Notes under the pieces: generated by a model | The model's input: the letters and a program-made list of their open reading frames with translations, nothing else | Databases searched by the model: none | Told to the model about the DNA's origin: nothing | Program-made: the position numbers and the translations under genes | Source: Streptomyces minutiscleroticus | GTDB taxonomy: Bacteria > Actinomycetota > Actinomycetes > Streptomycetales > Streptomycetaceae | Direction: 5' to 3' | Assembly: GCF_014650875.1 (NCBI RefSeq) | Contig: NZ_BMVU01000001.1 | Location: forward strand, 558,001 to 622,000 | DNA: 64,000 nucleotides | Part shown: positions 11,166 through 17,860 of the stretch, piece by piece | How the letters are laid out: every line of letters begins with the position of its first letter | Position numbering within the stretch: position 1 is the stretch's first letter

Positions 11166-11795
11166 TCAGCGGCCGCCCGACACCCGGCCCTGCAGCAGCC
11201 GGGACAGCGCCGCGTGGACGTCGTCCAGGGACCGCTCCGGCTGGAACGCCTGCCAGTCCAGGGCCGCCACCAGGACCATGCCGACCAGCGCCGCCGCCGT
11301 CAGCGGGATGTCGATCTCCTCGCTCAGCTCGCCGTCGGCGACGCCCGCGCGCAGCACGTCCTCGACGACCGCGACCGCCTGCTGCCTGACCACCATCAGG
11401 GTGGACTGCCAGGCCCGGTTGGTGCGCCACAGCTCGGCGACGTACAGCTGGGTGAAGGCCGGGTAGCGGTCGATGAACACGAGACCCGCCCGGATCATCG
11501 CGTCCAGCGCGTCGACCCTGCTCCCGCCCTCCCGCGCGGTCCGCTCGGCGGCCTCCCGCAGGGAGGCGGTGAGCAGCCCCACGCCGTGCCGCAGCAACTC
11601 CTCGAAGAGGACGGACTTGCTGGCGAAGTTGTAGTAGACGGTGCCCTTCGCGACCCCGGCGCGTTCGGCGATCTCGTCCACCGTGGTGGCCGAGAACCCC
11701 TGCTCCGCGATGAGGGTGACGGCTGCTTCGTAGAGCTTCTGCCGGGTGGCCTCGCGGCGGCCGCCGGCACCTCCCGTGGCGCTGCTGCGTTCCAT
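11166..11795 (-). CDS. TetR-family repressor
   Basis: 209 aa. The N-terminal TetR helix-turn-helix is clear: RQKLYEAAVTLIAEQGF, then TTVDEIAERAGVAKGTVYYNFASKSVLF at about residues 32-59. The C-terminal half is a helical ligand-binding domain. It lies 23 nt downstream of the YhgE/Pip gene in the same operon. It most likely represses the operon through the palindrome at 14859-14886. The ATG after GGGGCC is chosen; a GTG 15 nt upstream lacks a ribosome site. The ligand is unknown; the context suggests an exported compound or envelope stress. Confidence 0.92.
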   Translation of the reverse strand: MERSSATGGAGGRREATRQKLYEAAVTLIAEQGFSATTVDEIAERAGVAKGTVYYNFASKSVLFEELLRHGVGLLTASLREAAERTAREGGSRVDALDAMIRAGLVFIDRYPAFTQLYVAELWRTNRAWQSTLMVVRQQAVAVVEDVLRAGVADGELSEEIDIPLTAAALVGMVLVAALDWQAFQPERSLDDVHAALSRLLQGRVSGGR

Positions 11796-11818
11796 GGCCC
11801 CGATTCTCACAGGAGCGG

Positions 11819-13936
11819 TCACAGGGTCAGCTCCGGGTGGAGCCGGTCCAGGGTCCACACCTGCTTGCGGCGCGCGGAGAGCGCGGTCAGCGCCAGGGCG
11901 CCCGCGGTGAAGGCCGCGAGAACAACGCACGCCTGCCGGACCGGGTCCAGGCCGCCGCCCGTGATGAGCCTCCTCAGGGCCTCGACGACGTAGCTCATCG
12001 GCAGGAAGGGGTGGATCGCGTTGAAGAACCCCGGGCTGGTCTGCACCGGGTACGTGCCGCCCGCCGACGTCAGCTGGAGCATCAGCAGGGCGAGCACCAG
12101 GATGCGGCCCGCCGCCCCGAAGCGCGCGTTCAGCCACTGCACGACCGCCGCGAAGCAGGCCGTGACGAGGAAGAGGAAGGCGACGGTCCCGGCGGCGTGC
12201 ACCATGCGCAGTCCGACGGCCCAGTGCAGGACGGACATCAGGGCGGCGGTCTGCAGCACGCCCAGGGCGGCCACCGGAAGCCAGCCCGCCGTCGCGATGC
12301 GCCACGCGGGGGCGCCCGTGGCGAGCGCGCGCCGGTTGAGCGGCGGGATCACCATGTAGGCCACCATCGCGCCCACCCACAGGGACAGCGGAATGAAGTA
12401 CGGGGCGAAACCGGTGCCGTAGTTGGGCGCCTTGTGCAGGTCCCGTGAGGCGAGCCGCACCGGGTCGGACATCACCTCGGTGCGCAGGTCGCGGTCCTTC
12501 TCGTCGTAGTCGGGGATCCTGTCGGCACCGTCGTGCAGCCCGCCGGCCAGCTCCTCGGAGCCGTCGACCAGCCTGTGGATGCCGCCGTCGAGGTCGTCCG
12601 CGCCGGTGCGCAGCGTGCCGATGCCGGTGTCGAGATCGTCGGCGCCGGTCCTCGCCGTGCCCAGGCCGGTGTGCAGCGTCTTCGCGCCCTCGGCGACCCG
12701 CCCGGCCCCCTTGTTCAGCGCGTCGACCTTCGCGACCGCCGTGTCGAGGTCCTCGCTCAGGTGCGGCGCGGCCTTCGCCAGGGCCCGGGCCTGCCTCTGG
12801 AGGGTGGCCAGGTCCTCGTCCAGGGACTTCACGTCGCCCCCGTAGTCCCTCACCACGGTGTCGACGTCCCCGGTGAGGCGCGCCGCGTCCGCCGCGGCGT
12901 CCCTGGCCTTCTTCAGGTCCCCGCAGGCCGCGTCGGGCACCGCCGGCCGGGTCCCGTCCTGCGGGCCCGCGCCCTGCCCGGCCTCGCAGCGCCTCGCGTA
13001 GACGCCGTCCAGCGTGTCGGCCGCCTCGCGGGTGCCGGCCGCCGCCAGGGGCACCGTCCTCACGAAGGCGTCCAGGTGCTCGCGGACCGTGCCCGCCGAG
13101 TCGGCGACCAGGGCGGCCGTGTCCGCGATCGTCGCGCCGTTCTCCCTCAGGAACGGCCGCACCCGGTCGGCGGCCCCGTGCACCTTGTCCGCGAGGGCCT
13201 GGGTGCCCTCGGCGACCTGCCGCGAACCGTCCTCCAGGTCCCCGGCCCCCGTGTCGAGCTTCTTCAGGCCCCGGGCGAGCCTGCCGCTGCCCTTCTCGGC
13301 GTCCTTCAGGCCGTCGGCGAGGTCCTTCGCGCCCTTCTTCGCCCGGCCGATGCCGCCCTCCAGCTCGTCGGCGCCCTCGGCCGCCTTCACGGTCTCGCCG
13401 TGGATGTCGGAGAACGAGATGAAGATCCTGTCCAGGAACGAGCGCGACGCCCTGGTCGACGCCGCCGACCGCACCTCGCTGAAGACGGTCCGCGAGATCT
13501 GCCCGACGATGTAGTTGTTCGCGTCGTTCGTACGCACCTGGAGCGCGCCCGTCTCGGGGCTGTCCCCGGAGCTCGACGCGATCCTCTCGCTGAAGTCCGA
13601 GGGCATGGTCAGCGACAGGTAGTACGTGCCGTTCTCGACCCCCGCGCGGGCCTCGGCGGCGCTCACCTCGTGCCACTCGAAGGTGTCGCTCTCGTGCAGC
13701 CCTTCGGTGATGTCGTCGCCCGCCGTGAGCTTCCGGCCCGCGGCCGTGGCCCCCTTGTCGTCGTTCACCAGCGCCACCGGGATCCGGTCGAGCCGGCCGT
13801 ACGGGTCCCAGAACGACCACAGGTAGAGGGCGCCGTACAGCAGCGGCAGCAGCAGGAGCGCCGCGAGGGCCGCGCGGGGCAGCCGGCCCCGGCCGAAGCG
13901 CCGCAGCTCAAGCGCGGCCAGTCGCGGGGAGCGCAT
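11819..13936 (-). CDS. YhgE/Pip-family membrane protein (ABC-2-like permease)
   Basis: 705 aa. One N-terminal membrane helix (about residues 20-40) is followed by the family signature YLWSFWDPYGRLDRIPVALVNDDKGA. Then comes a long extracytoplasmic region with repeated LxxGxxxLxxG-type helices (for example LADGLKDAEKGSGRLARGL and IGTLRTGADDLDGGI). At least five membrane helices form the C-terminal third (about residues 455-650). This is the layout of YhgE/Pip proteins, related to ABC-2 permeases and used as phage receptors or in ESX-like export. It overlaps the ATPase gene by 29 bp, so the two proteins are probably made together and may form one export complex. Confidence 0.92.
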   Translation of the reverse strand: MRSPRLAALELRRFGRGRLPRAALAALLLLPLLYGALYLWSFWDPYGRLDRIPVALVNDDKGATAAGRKLTAGDDITEGLHESDTFEWHEVSAAEARAGVENGTYYLSLTMPSDFSERIASSSGDSPETGALQVRTNDANNYIVGQISRTVFSEVRSAASTRASRSFLDRIFISFSDIHGETVKAAEGADELEGGIGRAKKGAKDLADGLKDAEKGSGRLARGLKKLDTGAGDLEDGSRQVAEGTQALADKVHGAADRVRPFLRENGATIADTAALVADSAGTVREHLDAFVRTVPLAAAGTREAADTLDGVYARRCEAGQGAGPQDGTRPAVPDAACGDLKKARDAAADAARLTGDVDTVVRDYGGDVKSLDEDLATLQRQARALAKAAPHLSEDLDTAVAKVDALNKGAGRVAEGAKTLHTGLGTARTGADDLDTGIGTLRTGADDLDGGIHRLVDGSEELAGGLHDGADRIPDYDEKDRDLRTEVMSDPVRLASRDLHKAPNYGTGFAPYFIPLSLWVGAMVAYMVIPPLNRRALATGAPAWRIATAGWLPVAALGVLQTAALMSVLHWAVGLRMVHAAGTVAFLFLVTACFAAVVQWLNARFGAAGRILVLALLMLQLTSAGGTYPVQTSPGFFNAIHPFLPMSYVVEALRRLITGGGLDPVRQACVVLAAFTAGALALTALSARRKQVWTLDRLHPELTL

Positions 13937-14837
13937 CCGCCGCCTCCTCGTCGTCGTGATCGTCCTGGACGTCGTGATCGTCGTGGTCGTCGGGCTCGTC
14001 GCCGTCCCCGGGGTCTTCGCGGCCGGCGCCGTCCTCGGGGTCCGCGGGGCCCTCCCGGTCCTCCCGGTCCCCGTGCGGGGTCCCGGCGGGCGGGGCGGTG
14101 GAGACGGTGGAGACCACGAGCGCGTCCTCGGGCGCTTCGCTGCACACCGTCACGACCGTCGTGCCGGAGGCGGCGACCGTGCGCAGCAGGGCCCAGGCCT
14201 CGGCCCGTTCGGCGTCCGGGAGCTTGAGGTCGGTGTCGTCGACGCCCAGCAGGCGCGGGCGCCCGATCAGGGCCAGCGCGACGGAGAGGCGCAGCGCCTC
14301 CAGCCGTCCGAGGTCGCGCACGGCGGTCCGGACGCCCTTGGGCAGCGTCCGCGGGTCCAGCCCCGCGGCGGCGAGCGCGGCGTCGATCCGCCGGCCGGCC
14401 TCCGCGGCCCTTCCCCCGGCTCCCGGCGGGGTCGGGCCGGAGGCGCCCGCCGCGCGCGGCCGCAGCAGTTCCCGCAGCGGGCCGCCGAACCTGCGCTCCA
14501 GCAGCGCCCGTTCCCGCAGGTGCTCGCCGACGGTGAGGGCCGGGTCCAGGTCGGTCACGCCCGGCACGTGGGCGAGTCCGGCGAGTCTGCGGACCGCCGC
14601 CGCCTGCTTCGGCAGCCTCGCCGGGCCGACGCGCGCCGTCCCCTCGGTGGTCCTCATCCGGCCGGTGAGCGCGAGCAGCAGCGCCGTGCGCCCCGAACCG
14701 GACGGCCCCTCGACCGCGACGAGCGAGCCGGGCCCGGCATCGAAGGAGACCCCCCGGAACGCCCAGCCGCGCGGGCCCCTCAGGCCCAAGTCCCGGGCCG
14801 TGACGGCGAGTCCCTCCGGTTCCTCCGGTCCGTCCAC
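13908..14837 (-). CDS. Degenerate ABC-type ATPase subunit with Asp/His-rich tail
   Basis: 309 aa. It looks like an ABC ATP-binding protein but key residues deviate. The Walker A region reads GPSGSGRTALL, with Arg in place of the catalytic Lys. The signature region is LGRLEALRLSVALAL rather than LSGGQ. Walker B ends VDD instead of DE, and the switch His region reads VCSEA. The last ~60 residues are acidic and His-rich (DDHDDHDVQDDHDDEE). The GTG at 14837 follows GGGGAGTGGGGA and lies downstream of the operator. The longer ORF would translate through the operator and was rejected. First gene of the ATPase-YhgE-TetR operon. Confidence 0.82.
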   Translation of the reverse strand: MDGPEEPEGLAVTARDLGLRGPRGWAFRGVSFDAGPGSLVAVEGPSGSGRTALLLALTGRMRTTEGTARVGPARLPKQAAAVRRLAGLAHVPGVTDLDPALTVGEHLRERALLERRFGGPLRELLRPRAAGASGPTPPGAGGRAAEAGRRIDAALAAAGLDPRTLPKGVRTAVRDLGRLEALRLSVALALIGRPRLLGVDDTDLKLPDAERAEAWALLRTVAASGTTVVTVCSEAPEDALVVSTVSTAPPAGTPHGDREDREGPADPEDGAGREDPGDGDEPDDHDDHDVQDDHDDEEAADALPATGRA

Positions 14838-14858
14838 CGCGTCCCCACTCCCCGGAAG

Positions 14859-14886
14859 TTTTTGCACTGACTGGTCAGTGCAAAAA
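14859..14886. promoter_or_regulatory. Probable TetR operator
   Basis: Perfect dyad: TTTTTGCACTGAC, 2-bp centre, then its exact complement. The inner ACTGAC/GTCAGT halves are typical of TetR-family operators. It stands 22 bp before the GTG of the ATPase gene, where binding would block leftward transcription of the operon that ends with the TetR gene. It is also 116 bp from the divergent gene at 15003, which could be affected. Confidence 0.85.
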
Positions 14887-15002
14887 TTACCCCGAACCTC
14901 CGGACGGGGCAAAAGGCCAGGTCAGAACGGATTGTCAGTGCCATACCCCACTATGGGCACATACGGCCACAGAGCCGTCACGGAGACGACAGGAGGTTCG
15001 TC

Positions 15003-15590
15003 ATGGCCAGCTACGACGCAGCCGCCGCCCGCCGGCGCCGCGCCACCGGCCCTGCCCCCTCACTGACCGGCCCGGCGAGCGACGTGCACCCCGTGCTGCG
15101 CCGGGCGACGGCCCCGCCGGCCGCGCTGGACCTGCTGGCCCAGGCCCGCGCCGGACTCGACGAGGCAGCCGTCCTGGAGACGCCCAACGAGCGCTACGCG
15201 ACGGCGCACCTCGCCGCCCTGCGTACCGCGGCCGCCGTTCTCGCCGCCCGGGGCCGCCCGGAGACCACGCCCCGGCGCCGGGCCCGCATACGGAGCGCCT
15301 GGGAGGTGCTCCCGGAGATAGCGCCGGAACTGAGCGAGTGGAGCGCGCTCTTCGCCTCCGGCGCCGCCCGCCGGGCCCGCGCCGAGGCGGGCATACAGGG
15401 CGCGGCCAGCGGCCGCGACGCCGACGACCTGATCCGCGACGTGGCCATGTTCCTGCGTCTGGTCGAGCGGATGCTGGTGCTGCAGCCGGTCCTGCCGCAG
15501 CCCCGGCAGGACACCGGCCGGGACGCGGAGCAGGGGACGAGACGGCGCCCGGGCAGGGGGAGCGGCGAGGACGTCCCGGACGCGGGGTGA
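15003..15590 (+). CDS. SAV_6107-type HEPN-domain protein
   Basis: 195 aa, all-helical. The protein matches the actinobacterial SAV_6107-like HEPN family as I know it (EAAVLETPNERYATAHLAALRTAAAVLAARG, then SAWEVLPEIAPELSEWSALFASGAARRA). An Rx4H motif (Arg64-His69) is visible, the pattern of HEPN RNases, although it sits in a different helix from that of classic toxins, so activity is uncertain. The C-terminal 40 residues are disordered and charged. A strong AGGAGG precedes the ATG. Divergent from the TetR operon. Confidence 0.85.
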   Translation: MASYDAAAARRRRATGPAPSLTGPASDVHPVLRRATAPPAALDLLAQARAGLDEAAVLETPNERYATAHLAALRTAAAVLAARGRPETTPRRRARIRSAWEVLPEIAPELSEWSALFASGAARRARAEAGIQGAASGRDADDLIRDVAMFLRLVERMLVLQPVLPQPRQDTGRDAEQGTRRRPGRGSGEDVPDAG

Positions 15591-15860
15591 CCGTGCCCGC
15601 CGGCCGCGGGTGACGGCCCGTCCGCCCACCACGGAGCGACCGCGCCCCCACTTCCGCCGGGCGACCGAGCGCCCGCCGGACGCGGGGCGTCCGGGCGTCG
15701 GCGCGGGGCGTGTCCGGCGCGCGGGACGCGGCGCCGGGCCCGGCGCCGCAGGCAATAGGGTTGGAGAAGCCGCATCTCCCGTGGCCGAGAACCGGCCGGG
15801 GGAGCCATCCCATCGCTCCGCCGTTCACTCAGGCGGTGCCGCGCCGAGGAGTCAACTGCC

Positions 15861-16643
15861 GTGTCGGACCCGATGCGCCCCCGCGCCTCTCTCCGTACCG
15901 CCGTGGTCTGGGACGTACTGAAGGACGCGCTCGACCGGCGGGCCAAGACCGCGGGACGCGATCCGCACGGCGTCCTGGACGTGCTCGACACCGGCGGCGG
16001 CAGCGGCAACTTCGCGGTCCCGGTCGCCCGCCTGGGCCACCGGGTCACGGTCGTGGACCCCAGCCCGAACGCGCTGTTCGCGCTGGAGCGCCGGGCCGCC
16101 GAGGCCGGCGTGGCCGACCGGGTGAAGGGCGTGCAGGGCGACGCGCACGGCCTCTTCGACGTGGTGGAGCCCGGCGGGTACGACGCCGTGCTGTGCCACG
16201 GCGTGCTGGAGTACGTGGACGACCCGGCGGAGGGCGTGCGCAACGTGGTCCGCGCGCTGCGCCCCGAGGGCGTCCTCAGCCTGCTCGCCGCCGGTCTGGG
16301 CGGCGCGGTGCTCGCCCGCGCGCTCGCCGGGCACTTCAAGGAGGCGCACCAGGCGCTGAGCGACCCGGACGGCCGCTGGGGCGAGGGCGACCCCGTCCCG
16401 CACCGCTTCACCGCCGAGCAGCTCACCGCCCTGGTCGAGGACGCGGGCCTGCGGGTCGGGGCCGTGCACGGCGTGCGGGTCTTCGCGGACCTGGTGCCCG
16501 GCGTCCTCGTCGACACCGAGCCCGGCGCGCTGGACGCGCTGCTGAAGCTGGAGGCCGCGGCGGCCGAGCTGTCCGCCTTCCACTCCGTGGCCACGCAGCT
16601 GCACGTGTTGGCCGAGGCGGAGGAGACCGCCGGAGGCAGTTGA
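15861..16643 (+). CDS. Class I SAM-dependent methyltransferase
   Basis: 260 aa. Motif I is clear (VLDVLDTGGGSGNFAVPVARLGH), followed by the acidic end of strand 2 (VTVVDPSPNAL) and a motif with Asp after GDAHGL. A Rossmann C-terminal half follows (YDAVLCHGVLEYVDDP, then ALRPEGVLSLLA). The substrate cannot be read from sequence. GAGGAG lies 11 nt before the GTG start. The gene is conserved near dcw clusters of streptomycetes as I recall; that is family knowledge and not shown here. Confidence 0.9.
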   Translation: MSDPMRPRASLRTAVVWDVLKDALDRRAKTAGRDPHGVLDVLDTGGGSGNFAVPVARLGHRVTVVDPSPNALFALERRAAEAGVADRVKGVQGDAHGLFDVVEPGGYDAVLCHGVLEYVDDPAEGVRNVVRALRPEGVLSLLAAGLGGAVLARALAGHFKEAHQALSDPDGRWGEGDPVPHRFTAEQLTALVEDAGLRVGAVHGVRVFADLVPGVLVDTEPGALDALLKLEAAAAELSAFHSVATQLHVLAEAEETAGGS

Positions 16644-16867
16644 GACGCCTGGGACCACCGGGGCTCGTGACGCCTGCCGGGGTGCGCCCGCTGATCAGGA
16701 ACGGGACGGCGGATGGAGTACGCCACAGGCCCCCCGATCGGGCGTCCGGCGCCGTATGATCGAGGGAGGCCGCCCGGCATGACGGGCCGGTCACTGGGGA
16801 ATTCAGATCTCAGTGAACCGGGTTGCCATGGCGGGCTCCGGTTGGCGAATTGGCGTAGAGGGGCGGG

Positions 16868-16896
16868 TTTCACGGGGGCGATTCCCTGCCTATCCT
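16868..16896 (+). promoter_or_regulatory. Candidate promoter of the DUF3040 gene
   Basis: TTTCAC (16868-16873), 17-bp spacer, TATCCT (16891-16896). The start would be near 16903, giving a leader of about 40 nt that carries AGGAGG before the GTG. The rest of the 300-bp gap upstream holds no gene; a CCCGATCGGG palindrome lies around 16734. Confidence 0.5.
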
Positions 16897-16943
16897 GAAG
16901 GGACCCCCTGTCGCCCCGGCGACTGCACGATGAGGAGGACTCC

Positions 16944-17348
16944 GTGCCGCTCTCGGAGCACGAGCAGCGCATGCTCGAGCAGATGGAGCGAGCGCTGTAC
17001 GCCGAAGATCCCAAGTTCGCGACAGCGCTCGAGGGAAGCGGGCTGCGTACGTACACCCGGCGACGGGTCTACCAGGCGGTCGCCGGCTTCCTCGTAGGTA
17101 TCGCGCTCCTCATGGCCGGAATGGTCGCACAGCAGATCTGGATCAGCGTGGTGGGCTTCCTCGTCATGCTGGGCTGCGCGGTGCTCGCCGTGACCGGTTG
17201 GCGCAAGGCCCCCAAGCCGGGCGAGCAGCCTGCCGCGGGCGTCCCCGGCGCGCCGCAGGCGCGGCGGCGGAACAGGCCGCGCGGCTCCATGATGGACCGC
17301 ATCGAGCAGCGCTGGCAGCGCCGCCGGGACGAGCAGCAGGGTCACTAG
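16944..17348 (+). CDS. DUF3040 membrane protein beside the dcw cluster
   Basis: 134 aa. The N-terminus MPLSEHEQRMLEQMERALYAEDPKFA is the DUF3040 signature, a short amphipathic segment. Two membrane helices follow at about residues 44-65 and 69-87. The C-terminal tail is basic and faces the cytoplasm by the positive-inside rule. In Streptomyces coelicolor a DUF3040 protein encoded close to the dcw cluster has been linked to sporulation septation, so a role in division is plausible but not shown by sequence. GTG start with AGGAGG. Confidence 0.93.
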   Translation: MPLSEHEQRMLEQMERALYAEDPKFATALEGSGLRTYTRRRVYQAVAGFLVGIALLMAGMVAQQIWISVVGFLVMLGCAVLAVTGWRKAPKPGEQPAAGVPGAPQARRRNRPRGSMMDRIEQRWQRRRDEQQGH

Positions 17349-17388
17349 CCCTCCGGGACGGACGAGGTCCCGGCACGGAATCGTCGAC

Positions 17389-17421
17389 GAGGGGTGACCG
17401 CCGCAGGGCGGATCACCCCTC
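17389..17421 (+). terminator. Terminator of the DUF3040 gene
   Basis: Stem GAGGGGTGACCGCC with a nearly perfect complement closing a short GCAG loop, 40 nt past the stop. It faces the convergent transglutaminase operon. Confidence 0.75.
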
Positions 17422-17566
17422 ACGCATGCGCACGGATCCCGGTGGGGTCCGCCGGCCCCGGCCGACCGCCGGTGCCCACCGGTGCGGCGCCCGCGTCGCT
17501 CACCGGCTTGAGGCCCGCGTTCGGTGTGGCGGAATCCGCCCGTGTTCCGGCGACGAGGCCCCGTCC

Positions 17567-17693
17567 GTGAAGTCCGTCCGCGCTCGCGGGACGGGGTTGT
17601 GAGGTCCGTCCGCGCCGCGGGGCCGGCCCGTGGAGTGTGCCCACGTTCGTGGGACTGTCCCGTGAAGTGTGTCCGCGCTCGCGGGACAGGGGG
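17567..17693. repeat. Four tandem ~32-bp hairpin-forming repeats
   Basis: Four contiguous units start at 17567, 17599, 17630 and 17662. All begin GTGRRGT and contain a short stem. In units 1 and 4 the stem is CCGCG/CGCGG. In unit 3 it is CCACG/CGTGG, so a G and a C changed together and pairing is kept. A weaker fifth copy may lie at 17712-17750. They occupy the 512-bp gap (17349-17860) between two convergent transcription units. No gene is supported in this gap. Confidence 0.75.
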
Positions 17694-17860
17694 CTTTGTT
17701 CGTGCCCGGGTGACGGGATCCGTCCGCATCCGTCCACGCGCGTGTGGCGCGGTTCGGTCGTGCCCGGTCGGTCGTGCCGGTGGCGCCGTCCCCGAGGGCG
17801 GCGCCACCGCCACGACCGGTATCCGTGGTCATCGCACCGACTTGCCGGTGCCGGCCGGTG

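Noticed and set aside
10615..11430. Minus-strand ORF across the G-run array
   Set aside because: Pro/Arg/Gly-biased, overlaps TetR out of frame, with no family similarity visible.
8931..11993. 1020-codon plus-strand frame
   Set aside because: Runs antisense through the phytoene-like gene, the intergenic region and TetR with shadow composition.
14838..14912. 25-residue N-terminal extension of the ATPase-like gene
   Set aside because: It would be translated through the TetR operator and lacks a ribosome site; GTG 14837 has one.
17567..17693. CRISPR array
   Set aside because: The units are contiguous without spacers, and no cas genes occur.
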